DNA of 64,000 nt. It comes from Maricaulis salignorans (GTDB lineage Bacteria > Pseudomonadota > Alphaproteobacteria > Caulobacterales > Aquidulcibacteraceae). The stretch is taken from contig CAMDDL010000005.1 in NCBI GenBank assembly GCA_945891505.1, forward strand, positions 92,820 to 156,819, in the 5' to 3' direction. The translations under genes and the position numbers were made by a program. Shown here piece after piece: positions 20,908-29,002 of the stretch (its first letter is position 1; the number at the start of each line of letters is the position of its first letter). A model generated the notes under the pieces. It made no database searches and had not been told where the DNA came from. It was given only the letters and a program-made list of their open reading frames with translations.

Positions 20908-22037
20908 ACCAAGAGACTGGTCCCAAAATGCAGGCTGCGTGGGCTGCTTTGAAGGCCCGGGGTGGGCAAGAGGTGGCCTTGCCCACTCTGTTGCCCGCAG
21001 CTTTGGTGCTGGAGCTTGCTGGCGAAGATGTGCGCCCACGGCTCTATTTTGCCTCTGGCCCGGATGGGGCTGAATTGTGCTTGCGGGCCGACCTTACCAT
21101 TCCTGCGGCCCTGCACTATGCGCAAGTTGCTGGGTCGGATCACGAGCCTGCTGCTTGGGTGTGCGAGGGCAAGGTGTTTCGGGCCCCAAAGCCGGGTGAA
21201 GATCGCGCGCCGGAATTTGTCCAAATCGGTCTGGAGCGCTTTGGCGATAGCGACCGGATTGAAGCGGATGTCACTGTGTTTCTTGCCGCTTGGGAAGCCT
21301 GCCAAGCCGCCGGAGAGCGGAACTTATTCGTTCGCCTGTGTGATGGCGGCCTCTTACCGCATATCATTGCCAAGGCCGATCTACCTGAACCATGGGGCCA
21401 AGCGTTGGGCGAAGTGGCTAGCCACAAGAGCGCGCTGAAGCGCGTCCTAGCTCAGGCTACAGGAACCGGGCCAAGCCGTCAGATCAGTGCCCTAGAGCGC
21501 ACGATTGCCGAGTTGGACCCCGAACGCGCCCGCAGCACCGTTGCGGAAGTATTGTCCCTCGCAAACCTGTCTCTGCCCGGAAACCGTCAACTGGCCCATG
21601 TGGCCGATCGCCTTGCGGCACGGGCCAAACGCGCCATTGCCGAGCCCCTTGCGCCGACGCTGGCCGAGACGTTGTCCAAGCTGATTCATTTGAGCAGCCA
21701 AGGCTCACTCACCGCGAGTTTGGATGAATGCGTTACTCTGGCTGCTAAACTTGGTGTCGATTTGATGGATTGGCGCCAAGCTTGGACCTTAAGGCTCGAC
21801 CGTATCCAGCAAGAAGCGCCAGAGGCTTTGACGCACGCTCATTTTGAAGCCTTAAGCCCAGAGGCTTTTGATTATTATGATGGGATGGCCTTTGATTTCG
21901 CCGTCGATCCAGGCTTTGCACGGCCTGTGGCAACGGGTGGGCGCTATGACACGTTGGTGGGCGAGATTTCATCGGGTACCCGTCAAGCCCGCGCTGTTGG
22001 GTGTGTGATCCGCCCTGCGCGATTTGGAGGGCACTGA
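20904..22037 (+). CDS. hisZ: ATP phosphoribosyltransferase regulatory subunit HisZ
   Basis: Histidyl-tRNA-synthetase paralogue that lacks synthetase activity and forms the regulatory part of the HisG-HisZ complex in the first step of histidine synthesis. It keeps class II-like blocks (LRADLTIPAALHYAQ, YYDGMAFDFAVDPG, ATGGRYDTLVG). It lies between hisS and a short hisG in overlapping frames, which fixes its identity. 377 residues. Confidence 0.92.
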   Translation: MNQETGPKMQAAWAALKARGGQEVALPTLLPAALVLELAGEDVRPRLYFASGPDGAELCLRADLTIPAALHYAQVAGSDHEPAAWVCEGKVFRAPKPGEDRAPEFVQIGLERFGDSDRIEADVTVFLAAWEACQAAGERNLFVRLCDGGLLPHIIAKADLPEPWGQALGEVASHKSALKRVLAQATGTGPSRQISALERTIAELDPERARSTVAEVLSLANLSLPGNRQLAHVADRLAARAKRAIAEPLAPTLAETLSKLIHLSSQGSLTASLDECVTLAAKLGVDLMDWRQAWTLRLDRIQQEAPEALTHAHFEALSPEAFDYYDGMAFDFAVDPGFARPVATGGRYDTLVGEISSGTRQARAVGCVIRPARFGGH

Positions 22038-22038
22038 G

Positions 22039-22737
22039 TTGGCAAGCGTGACCTTGGCGCTGCCTTCTAAAGGGCGCCTGAAAGAACAATGCGAAGCCTG
22101 GCTCGCCAAGAAGGGCTTGGTTCTGCGCCAGACAGGCGGTGAGCGCGGCTATAGTGCAACGCTGGATGGGTTTGACGACGTTCAAATCCGCTTGGCTTCA
22201 GCCAGCGAAATCGGCAAGGCGCTGTTGGCCGGTGAAATCCACCTTGGCATCACTGGCGAAGACATCGTGCGCGAAGCTGCCAGCGATGTCTTTGATCGCC
22301 TCACCATAGAGGCCCGCTTGGGCTTTGGTCGGGCGGATGTCGTGGTTGCCGTGCCTAATGGCTGGATCGATGTGGAAACCATGGCGGATTTGGCCGAAGT
22401 CGCCACCGACATGCGGCGTCAGACCGGGCGGCGGTTCCGGATCGCCACAAAGTTTACCCGCCTAACCGCGCAATTCATGCGCGAGCATCATGTGGCCGAT
22501 CACCGCATTGTCGATAGCGCTGGCGCAACCGAAGGCGCACCCGCCGCAGGCATTGCCGAAGCCATTGTCGACATTACCACGTCTGGGGCCACCTTGACCG
22601 CCAATGCGCTTAAGATTTTGGATGATGGGGTGATTTTGAAAAGCGAGTCCTGCCTGATGCGCTCGACCTTAGCCGATTGGAACGATCAGACGCGCGCGAC
22701 CGCCGCGCAACTCTTTAAGCGGCTAGGCTTGGTTTAA
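22039..22737 (+). CDS. hisG: ATP phosphoribosyltransferase catalytic subunit, short form
   Basis: Joins ATP and PRPP in the first step of histidine synthesis. At 232 residues it is the short HisG type, which lacks the C-terminal regulatory domain and needs HisZ. Motifs: LALPSKGRL, the LGITGEDIVRE loop and the PRPP site DITTSGATLTANAL. A TTG start at 22039 is chosen because a perfect GGAGG (22026-22030) lies 8 bases upstream; it is one base after the hisZ stop. It ends in a 4-base convergent overlap with the thioesterase gene. Confidence 0.95.
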   Translation: MASVTLALPSKGRLKEQCEAWLAKKGLVLRQTGGERGYSATLDGFDDVQIRLASASEIGKALLAGEIHLGITGEDIVREAASDVFDRLTIEARLGFGRADVVVAVPNGWIDVETMADLAEVATDMRRQTGRRFRIATKFTRLTAQFMREHHVADHRIVDSAGATEGAPAAGIAEAIVDITTSGATLTANALKILDDGVILKSESCLMRSTLADWNDQTRATAAQLFKRLGLV

Positions 22738-23204
22738 CCATCTGCCCGGGGGTGGCGGGCTGGCAAAGGTGTAGGCAGCACGGTCGATGTCGCGCGTGCC
22801 ACAAGTTTGCCGTCTGCATCAAACAAATCTGCTTCCAGAAACGCTGCCTTGTTGCCCCATTTGACGACGCGGCCTTCAGCTTCCACGGGGCCAGCAGGGC
22901 AGGGGCGCAGGAAAGTGGTTTTCAGCTCTAAGGTAGGGACTGCAAACGCCATTTGCCCGGCAACGATGCCAGCAATTGCCATAGCTTCATCCAGCATAGC
23001 CGTGACAAAGCCACCTTGCAGCGCGCCGCGCGGATTACACCATGCAGCCTGACCGACCATTTTGATCCGCACACGGCTAGCTGCTTGATCGATAGCTAGC
23101 ACCTCAAGACCCAATGTGTCGGAACACGCTGGCCGAGACTTGGCTTGGGTAAATTTTGCCAGAACTTCCGCGTCCGTGCGGGGCTGGCTGGTCTCTGCGC
23201 TCAC
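22734..23204 (-). CDS. PaaI-type hotdog-fold thioesterase
   Basis: Predicted acyl-CoA thioesterase of 156 residues. The hotdog core shows AAWCNPRGALQGGFVTAMLDEAMAIA with the family Asp/Glu region, then LELKTTFLRPCPAGPVEAEGRVV. The acyl substrate is unknown. Its start overlaps the sspB stop by 4 bases, so the two are co-translated; a link between them is not obvious. Confidence 0.85.
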   Translation of the reverse strand: MSAETSQPRTDAEVLAKFTQAKSRPACSDTLGLEVLAIDQAASRVRIKMVGQAAWCNPRGALQGGFVTAMLDEAMAIAGIVAGQMAFAVPTLELKTTFLRPCPAGPVEAEGRVVKWGNKAAFLEADLFDADGKLVARATSTVLPTPLPARHPRADG

Positions 23205-23677
23205 TTTTTACGCCGGAACGCGTCGAGGCTGACTACGGCACCGGTGCTCGGCGTTTTAACAACCGTGTCTTCCACTTCGGATTCCAGCACGTCATCATCC
23301 AAGTCGGCATCGGGCGACAGATCGTCGACCACATCAAACGGCAAAGCAAAGCGTACAGAGGGGTCATAGAAACGGGTGATTGCCGCAAATGGGATCACAA
23401 TGCGCTGCGGCACACCGCCGAAATGCAAAGTGATGGCGAACCAATCATCGCGCACTTCCAGCCCTTCATATTGATGCTGGACGACAATCGTCATCTCATC
23501 AGGATATTTCGCAGCCAGATATTGTGCGACCTGCACGCCGCGGGCGCGGGTACGGAAGCTGATGTAAAAATGGTGGTCACCAGGCAGGCCCGTCAACGCA
23601 ACTTTGATCGCGTCGCGCACGACGCCACGCAGGGCATCTTGGGTTAGTTTGGCATAGCCGATGAGGTCTTCCGACAT
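23201..23677 (-). CDS. sspB: ClpXP adaptor SspB, alpha type
   Basis: Adaptor that delivers ssrA-tagged proteins to ClpXP. The SspB fold begins at DALRGVVRDAIKVALTGLPGDHHFYISFRT, with YPDEMTIVVQHQYEGLEV and RIVIPFAAITRFYDPSV. The C terminus, after an acidic linker (DLSPDADLDDD), ends in VVSLDAFRRKK, the peptide that docks on the ClpX N-domain. The tmRNA gene it works with starts 1.3 kb away on the same strand. Confidence 0.95.
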   Translation of the reverse strand: MSEDLIGYAKLTQDALRGVVRDAIKVALTGLPGDHHFYISFRTRARGVQVAQYLAAKYPDEMTIVVQHQYEGLEVRDDWFAITLHFGGVPQRIVIPFAAITRFYDPSVRFALPFDVVDDLSPDADLDDDVLESEVEDTVVKTPSTGAVVSLDAFRRKK

Positions 23678-24011
23678 CAGGCCCGTCTCCTGCTTTTGGC
23701 CATTTCTGGCGTGAATGAATCGAGTCTCTTCTTAGTCCGGCTTGTCTAAGGGCGCAATCGACTTCGGTGTCCAAGCGAAACAAAGCACCCAATGCGCGAG
23801 TGATCTTCACCTTAGTGATCGAAGCCGCGTTAATCGCTTTTCTATCTGGCCTCACAGCGGAACAAGGTGCGACATAGCGATATAGTTTGATGCATCGCCC
23901 CTAAATTCTATAATATTTGTATATTGCCAGTGAAATTGATTTAAAGTAAGTTTTTAGCGAAATATATTATATATTAATTTTCGGTAAGGCATTGCGGAGA
24001 TTGCAAAATCT
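23678..24011. promoter_or_regulatory. Intergenic region with AT-rich promoter stretch
   Basis: 334 bases without a gene, between divergent sspB and the unknown gene at 24012. The last ~110 bases are strikingly AT-rich (for example TATATTATATATTAATTTT near 23961-23981) compared with the rest of the window. This is a plausible strong or xenogeneic promoter for the gene at 24012. Nothing tRNA-like was seen. Confidence 0.45.
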
Positions 24012-24674
24012 ATGCTGATCCAAAGAGATGCAAGCCCTAGCACGCCGGGCTTGGAAGCCTTGAAAGCAAGGCTTTCGGCGATTAGCCTACACTTCGTGCC
24101 GCGTCGTCCTGTCCGTGGTGCCCGATACGCTTGGTGTTATTGGAATGTGCGCGATCATGTGACCCAGTTTGGTGGACAGATCCGATATGGCTGGCTGATT
24201 ACGGAGTTTAAGTCGCTGATGCTTTTAGCTTGGCACCACGCTGTTTGGCAGCGACGTGACGGTATGTTGCTTGATATCAGCCCGCACGGAACATGTGGCT
24301 TCGACGAGGGCATCACAGCTTTCCTAGAAGATCCAATTCAGACTTATGATCTCTCGTGGCCACCAGCGCATGCGCAACAGTTTGAACCTTTAGTCTCAGA
24401 CCCTAGGTTGGATGATTTCATTCATGCTTATCAGGCTCTTTTTGCTCTGCAGAGCGACTATCTTGAACGACAACGCGCAGTGCCGGGCGTCTTTTGTGAT
24501 GTCTATTCTGGGAACCTGCGAGTTCAGGGCCCTAAGGAAGGCGCGAAGCTGAGAGAATTGGAAAGCATCTGGAAGCCAAAAATCGATGCAGCGGACGCAA
24601 AACGCGCGCTGTTTCGCGATGGGTTGCTGGCCTGTCAAAGTGAGAGGCTAAAGCAGTCTTCCCCACTACCCTAG
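24012..24674 (+). CDS. Uncharacterised protein, 220 residues
   Basis: I do not recognise a named family. The central part contains AWCYWNVRDHVTQFGGQ, YGWLITEF and HHAVWQRRDGMLLDISPHG. This is a pattern of a Cys, a conserved Asn-Val, Gly-Gly, Gly-Trp, His-Ala-Val-Trp and D-I-[ST]-P seen in small bacterial hypothetical proteins. The clustered Cys and His residues could bind metal, but this is a guess. No signal peptide or membrane helix is visible. It has a very AT-rich upstream region and faces the tmRNA gene convergently. Confidence 0.6.
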   Translation: MLIQRDASPSTPGLEALKARLSAISLHFVPRRPVRGARYAWCYWNVRDHVTQFGGQIRYGWLITEFKSLMLLAWHHAVWQRRDGMLLDISPHGTCGFDEGITAFLEDPIQTYDLSWPPAHAQQFEPLVSDPRLDDFIHAYQALFALQSDYLERQRAVPGVFCDVYSGNLRVQGPKEGAKLRELESIWKPKIDAADAKRALFRDGLLACQSERLKQSSPLP

Positions 24675-24700
24675 GGGGTTAAGAATATTGGTTTTTATTT

Positions 24701-24738
24701 GAAAAGTGGAGGGGGTTGCTGTTGCCGGGCCCCCCTCC
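24701..24738 (-). terminator. Terminator of the tmRNA gene
   Basis: An 8-base-pair stem (24708-24715 with 24731-24738, GGAGGGGG/CCCCCTCC) is followed on the minus strand by ACTTTTCAAATAAAAAC. It lies directly after the coding piece of ssrA. Confidence 0.6.
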
Positions 24739-25026
24739 GTGCCCCGCCTTCGGCCGAAGCCTTGGGACTTAGTCGGATGTCAATCAGACCGCATTACGCA
24801 GCCAAACGGACTTCCTGTGCAAAGTTATCGTTTGCATTTGTGAAAATGGGCGGTTGACGAAGCCCACGCGGGTAAAAGTAACGTCTTTACACATCCGTCG
24901 ATCCTGATCGGCCCCACACTCGCGTCGATACACGCAGAGAGCTTGGTGGAGCCGCGGGGAATCGCACCCCGGTCCGGCCTGCTTATTTCACGCACGTTTA
25001 TCACCATAGTCCGGCGAACCGGACAC
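24715..25026 (-). ncRNA. ssrA: Circularly permuted two-piece tmRNA (alpha type)
   Basis: Ribosome-rescue RNA acting as both tRNA-Ala and mRNA. Read on the minus strand, the acceptor piece comes first. It starts near 25026 with hairpin GTCCGG-TTCG-CCGGAC and ends with a T-arm (CGGGGTGCGATTCCCCG) and GGCTCCACCA at 24944. A ~28-base spacer follows (24943-24916). The coding piece begins at 24915 with GGGGCCGATCAGGATCGACG, the classical tmRNA 5' end. Its GGGGCCG pairs with CGGCTCC of the acceptor piece (one G-U pair). Then come a pseudoknot region, the tag frame at 24835-24794, and a 3' structured part. The exact 3' end of the coding piece is uncertain. Confidence 0.93.
24794..24835 (-). other. 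tmRNA tag reading frame
   Basis: Thirteen codons and TAA encode ANDNFAQEVRLAA, giving a mature degradation tag AANDNFAQEVRLAA after the first Ala carried by the tmRNA itself. The AANDNFA start is shared with the Caulobacter tag; the C-terminal LAA is the ClpX-recognised end. The middle QEVR differs from the Caulobacter EEFAV. Confidence 0.93.
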
Positions 25027-25031
25027 TTCTG

Positions 25032-25037
25032 ATATAG
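25032..25037 (-). promoter_or_regulatory. Candidate -10 element of ssrA
   Basis: On the minus strand CTATAT lies about 7 bases upstream of the proposed 5' end of the acceptor piece. A -35 element is not clear (CTTCCC at about 18 bases spacing is weak). Confidence 0.4.
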
Positions 25038-25050
25038 GCCCTATTAGAGG

Positions 25051-25986
25051 CTAAGGGAAGGGGAGCGTCCAATCCAGCGCCAAATCTTGCTTCAACCAAG
25101 CCAAAAGGTCACGACAGACGCGCGCTGGGTCTTCCAATTCGGGTGTGTGTCCGAGGTCAGCATAGCTGATGTAATCGACGTGATCGGCCAAATAGCGTGC
25201 ACGTTCAGCGTTTTGCGTGGGGTGACTTCGGTCGGCTTGGCCCCAAAAAGCCAATAGCGGCTGCTTGGGCTTATCCAGCTGAATCGATGGGTTCATATAG
25301 AGCTGATAGGCGCTGGCAAGGGACCACATGGCACCATGCTCAAACGACCGGCAGGCACAGGCCACAAATTCATCCAGCATGTCCTTTCGGCCAATCGATA
25401 GCCGGTACCAGTCTGGCATGCGTTTGGGTGCAAGTTGCTTCATCACCCATTGACCGAGAAAGGGGCGCGCCAAAATACCTTTGGGATCACGGCCTGCCTT
25501 CCAAGCTGCAAAGGCTGCAACGTCGCCAGCCTGTAAAAGGGCTAATCGGGATACCAGCTCTGGTCGTCGGCAGGCCAGATCAATCGCGCACAGGCTTGCA
25601 ACGCAGGAGAAAGCCAGAATAGCGCCTTCACCAGCCACGTCTTTCAAAAAGCGGGCGACGTCATCATTGGTCTGATAAAAATCAAACCGGTAAGCCGGGT
25701 CAACGGCGCTAAACCCCATAGCGGGGAGTTCGAAGATGATAACGCGAAAATGCGGGCTGAAGGCATCTAGCAGCGCATCGTAATTTTCCAGTGTCATAGG
25801 GGGGTCAGCGGAAAAAACCAGCGTGGGTCCGCTACCCCGCACCCGATAGCGGTATTGGGTCAGAGGTGTCGTGTAAAAGCCAATCTCAGGCGAGGTGGAA
25901 GCCGCCCATCCAGCCTTAAAGGTGGCCATCTTGCGACGGCCACCCCACGTGTCCAGCTTGGTTCCAAGTTCACGGATGGCTTTCAT
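25051..25986 (-). CDS. Alpha/beta-fold hydrolase with atypical nucleophile elbow
   Basis: 311 residues. The fold is suggested by RYRVRGSGPTLVFSADPPMTLENYD near the start, DHVDYISYADLGHTPELEDP with a C-terminal His, and LLAFWGQADRSHP holding a candidate Asp. The expected GXSXG elbow reads ILAFSCVASLCAIDLA, so Ser is kept but both flanking Gly are replaced; activity may be altered or lost. The start is one base after the stop of the secreted YdhR-like gene, with GGAG upstream, so the two are coupled. It may serve the same unknown substrate. Confidence 0.75.
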   Translation of the reverse strand: MKAIRELGTKLDTWGGRRKMATFKAGWAASTSPEIGFYTTPLTQYRYRVRGSGPTLVFSADPPMTLENYDALLDAFSPHFRVIIFELPAMGFSAVDPAYRFDFYQTNDDVARFLKDVAGEGAILAFSCVASLCAIDLACRRPELVSRLALLQAGDVAAFAAWKAGRDPKGILARPFLGQWVMKQLAPKRMPDWYRLSIGRKDMLDEFVACACRSFEHGAMWSLASAYQLYMNPSIQLDKPKQPLLAFWGQADRSHPTQNAERARYLADHVDYISYADLGHTPELEDPARVCRDLLAWLKQDLALDWTLPFP

Positions 25987-25987
25987 A

Positions 25988-26701
25988 TCAAGGTTTCTCC
26001 GATTTGATGGGTTGGATCATACTAACCGGGGCTTTGAGGAAGGTGACTTTGCCATCTTGACCATATCTTTTGGTCACGCGCGCATGCCAAGCTGGCCCAA
26101 AAAAGGCATCAGCGCTTGCCTGATCTTCCCAAAGATAAATGCCACCAAACGTACGATCGGCACCTTGAGTGAAATATTTATAGATCAGTCGCGGCGTGAC
26201 GGCATAGGTTGGGATGGCGTCTTGCAAACCCTTCTTGACCAGTCCGTTAGTCGCATACCAAGGCGTCTTAATCTCGATAATGGTTGCGACATTGGCAGCG
26301 GACGGGGCCACTAGAGCAGCACCGGTTGTCACAGCGGGGACCGAGAAATAAACCGTATTAGCCTTGGCCCCATAGGTTTTTTGTACCCGTTCCAGCCACG
26401 CAGCATTGAAGTAGGCTTTTGCGGCGGCCTCGTTTTCAAACAGATAGAGGCCACCAAAGGCCGCTTGGCTATAGGTGAAATACTTGCGCTCAAGTCCCGG
26501 TACATTTGCATAAAGGGGGATCGCCCGTGTGAACTCAGCATTGATAGTCTCATCCGTCACGCCGGCTGGGCGCGGGATAGAAACATAGACGGCAACTTTG
26601 GTTTGAGCAGCTTCTGCAGCGGCCCGTTGAGGGGCCAATCCAAACCAAGCACCCAGTCCAACCAGCACACCTAGCGCGAGCATAGAGATAAAAAGTTTCA
26701 T
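25988..26701 (-). CDS. Secreted protein with two tandem YdhR-like (ABM-fold) domains
   Basis: Residues 1-29 form a signal peptide (MKLFISMLALGVLVGLGAWFG, then RAAAEA). Two homologous ~90-residue domains follow. The first has AIPLYANVPGLERKYFTYSQAAFGGLYLFEN and AWLERVQKTYG; the second has AIPTYAVTPRLIYKYFTQG, TFGGIYLWED and AWHARVTKRYG. The repeated pattern (Y-F-T, FGGxYLxE, AxxxRVxKxYG) is that of YdhR-type putative monooxygenases, normally single-domain cytoplasmic dimers. Here an internal duplication and export are evident. A start at 26911 is possible in frame but would bury the signal peptide. It is divergent from lysR and coupled to the hydrolase gene. Confidence 0.8.
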   Translation of the reverse strand: MKLFISMLALGVLVGLGAWFGLAPQRAAAEAAQTKVAVYVSIPRPAGVTDETINAEFTRAIPLYANVPGLERKYFTYSQAAFGGLYLFENEAAAKAYFNAAWLERVQKTYGAKANTVYFSVPAVTTGAALVAPSAANVATIIEIKTPWYATNGLVKKGLQDAIPTYAVTPRLIYKYFTQGADRTFGGIYLWEDQASADAFFGPAWHARVTKRYGQDGKVTFLKAPVSMIQPIKSEKP

Positions 26702-26754
26702 CCTGAACATCCTTTCGTGGGGGGCAGACCACCCATTGACCCCAAATAAGGCTT

Positions 26755-26766
26755 GACCGATCGGTC
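26755..26766. promoter_or_regulatory. Perfect 12-base palindrome, candidate LysR operator
   Basis: GACCGATCGGTC lies in the 80-base divergent region between the YdhR-like gene and the LysR gene, 15 bases before the lysR start. LysR proteins usually bind such divergent sites. This is inference from position and symmetry. Confidence 0.4.
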
Positions 26767-26781
26767 TAGCTAGGTCTAAAA

Positions 26782-27693
26782 ATGGAAAATGGATTTTCAA
26801 AAATGACAAATGAACAGGCGGTGGATTGGGAAGGTGTCCGGTGTTTCGTTGTTGTGGCGCGGCGCGGTTCCCTTTCTGAAGCGGCGGAGGAATTGGGGCT
26901 GTCGATCCCAACGATTAGTCGGCGGATAGATGGGCTGGAGGCACAACTCGGCCTGCACCTCTTACACCGCGGTCCGCGCGGCACGCGTTTAACCGAAGCC
27001 GGGCACACCATTCTGCAAGTCGCCGAGCCGGGTGCCCGTCAAATAAGCCAAATTGCCCGTCGCGCCCGTGCTCTTCAAGAAGGGCCTAATCTGCCGTCAG
27101 TACGCATCTCGGCGACTGAGTCGGTGGTCGCCGATGTGTTGGCCCCACGCTTGGCGCGATTGCGGGCGCAAGATCCGTCGATCAGCATTGATTTAGAGGT
27201 TTCCAATGACATCGCCAATTTAAACGCCGGGCGGACGGATATGGCGATCCGCATGGTGCGCCCGCAGGAAGAGACTTTAATCGCGCGTCGCTTGCCGATG
27301 ATCCGGCTGGGCCTGTTTGCTTCCCCTGACTATCTAAAGGGCAAAGCTTTAGACCGATTGGTCCTACAGGATGAGCATCTACTTTGGCTCGACCGTCAAT
27401 ATGGTGACATCGCTGAAAATCTTTGGCTGAAAGCACAAGGGCTAGATGCGACCATTCGTTTTTGTTCTTCCAGCGTGCGGTCCTTGCTCAATGCCGCCGT
27501 AGCAGGCGTGGGGATTGCACCATTGCCGGCCTTTGCAGCCCTACAGGCAGGGTTGATTGAAATACCCCTACGCATCTTGCCAGACCGCCAGCCTTGGCTG
27601 GTATTCCACCGCGACACCAAGACCAATTCACGCCTGCAACTCGTCCGCGATTGGATCGTTGCCTGCTTCAAGGATGCCTTGGCTGAGGCTTAA
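26782..27693 (+). CDS. LysR family transcriptional regulator
   Basis: 303 residues with an N-terminal winged helix-turn-helix (VDWEGVRCFVVVARRGSLSEAAEELGLS, continuing IPTISRRIDGLEAQLGLHL) and a C-terminal effector domain. It is closest in feel to the group with TRLTEAGHTIL and a YGDIAENLWL core that act on small redox or quinone compounds, but the effector is unknown. It is divergent from the YdhR-like/hydrolase pair, its likely target, and overlaps the mrp stop by 4 bases. A downstream ATG at 26803 is an alternative start. Confidence 0.9.
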   Translation: MENGFSKMTNEQAVDWEGVRCFVVVARRGSLSEAAEELGLSIPTISRRIDGLEAQLGLHLLHRGPRGTRLTEAGHTILQVAEPGARQISQIARRARALQEGPNLPSVRISATESVVADVLAPRLARLRAQDPSISIDLEVSNDIANLNAGRTDMAIRMVRPQEETLIARRLPMIRLGLFASPDYLKGKALDRLVLQDEHLLWLDRQYGDIAENLWLKAQGLDATIRFCSSSVRSLLNAAVAGVGIAPLPAFAALQAGLIEIPLRILPDRQPWLVFHRDTKTNSRLQLVRDWIVACFKDALAEA

Positions 27694-28889
27694 GGGACAA
27701 AGCTAATCACCGGGGGGGGCTTTGTTTCCTGATGCAACAGACCATCATAAATGTGGGCGGCAATGGATAAGAAGGCATTGGCGGTATCACTGCCGGGCGC
27801 GGCAACAACATAGGGCACGCCGCCATCCCCACTTTCGCGAATACCCACTTCTAAAGGAATTTCGCCCAGAAACGGCAGGCCTAAAGCATCTGCCGTGCGT
27901 TTCGCGCCGCCTTCGCCAAACACATAGAGGCGGCTGCCGTCTTGTTGCGTCAGCCAAGCCATGTTCTCAATCACGCCCAACACAGGAACATGGGTCTTCG
28001 CAAACATGCCTGCGCCCCGGCGGACATCTGCCAAAGCAACTTCCTGCGGCGTAGATACGATGACCGCGGCATTTAGAGGCACGCGCTGAGCCAAGGCCAA
28101 TTGGGCATCCCCCGTGCCCGGCGGGGTATCCATCACCAATACGTCCAAAGGTTCTTCAACGGTGCCCCAAGTCACGTCTTCCAGCAATTGCCGGATGGCG
28201 CTCGTTACAATCGGACCGCGCCAGATCATCGGGGCGTCACCGTCGACCAGATAGCCGATCGACATGGTCTTGAGGCCATAGGCCATAACCGGCAGCAGTT
28301 TCTTATCCTCGCCCACTTCCGGCTCAGCGCTCACAGTCCCCATCATGGTGGGAATGGAAGGGCCATAGATATCGACATCGAGGAGGCCAACCCGCAGACC
28401 CAGCGCCGATAAGGCTGCGGCCAAATTGACCGCCACAGTGGACTTGCCGACGCCACCTTTGGCGGAAGCAACGGCCAAAATCGCAGTGATGCCGGGGATA
28501 CCTGCTTTTACCGCCGGGGCTTGGGCGACGCCCTGTGCGAGGGCAGCATCGGTGAGTTTTGCACCTTTGCGGACGCGCTGTTGACCAGCCGGCGGTGCGT
28601 CGGGTGTTTGTGTGTTTTGTGCAGCACTAACATGGGCCGTCATCACCACAGTGACCTTTCCGGCGCCGGGCAAACCCTTGATGGCGGCCGTCGCGGCCTG
28701 TTGCCACTGGCTAGCTGCACTTTCTTCACCTTTTGGCACTGAAATTGTTGCTAGCACGTCCCCCCCATCAGAGACGCGCACATCTTCAATAAGTCCCTTA
28801 TATACAAGGCTTAAGCCGTCGGATGCGCGCATGGTGTCGAGAATTTTTAACACATCCTCGCGTTTGAGTGATCGTTTGATTCCAAACAC
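27690..28889 (-). CDS. mrp: Mrp/ApbC-type iron-sulfur carrier ATPase
   Basis: P-loop scaffold for Fe-S cluster transfer. The N-terminal MIP18/DUF59 domain (LKREDVLKILDTMRASDG, GLPGAGKVTVVMTAHVSA) is joined by a Pro/Ala linker to the ATPase with deviant Walker A ASAKGGVGKST and VLVMDTPPGTGDA. The C-X-X-C cluster pair of many Mrp proteins is missing: the region reads ENMAWLTQQDGSRLYVFGEGG. This also occurs in other alphaproteobacterial members. It is divergent from hflK. Length 399. Confidence 0.92.
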   Translation of the reverse strand: MFGIKRSLKREDVLKILDTMRASDGLSLVYKGLIEDVRVSDGGDVLATISVPKGEESAASQWQQAATAAIKGLPGAGKVTVVMTAHVSAAQNTQTPDAPPAGQQRVRKGAKLTDAALAQGVAQAPAVKAGIPGITAILAVASAKGGVGKSTVAVNLAAALSALGLRVGLLDVDIYGPSIPTMMGTVSAEPEVGEDKKLLPVMAYGLKTMSIGYLVDGDAPMIWRGPIVTSAIRQLLEDVTWGTVEEPLDVLVMDTPPGTGDAQLALAQRVPLNAAVIVSTPQEVALADVRRGAGMFAKTHVPVLGVIENMAWLTQQDGSRLYVFGEGGAKRTADALGLPFLGEIPLEVGIRESGDGGVPYVVAAPGSDTANAFLSIAAHIYDGLLHQETKPPPVISFVP

Positions 28890-29002
28890 CTTCTTGATCC
28901 CTTTAGCTGAGCACGCACATAAGGGAGTGTAACGCCCGCTTGCAAGTCTTTGGCATGTGCCTTTGCCTAGGTTTAGCGGCTCTGAAATGGAAACACGTCT
29001 AT

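Noticed and set aside
24825..25007. Open frame of 60 codons on the minus strand
   Set aside because: It lies inside the tmRNA gene, spanning its acceptor end, spacer and coding-piece start, and is chance.
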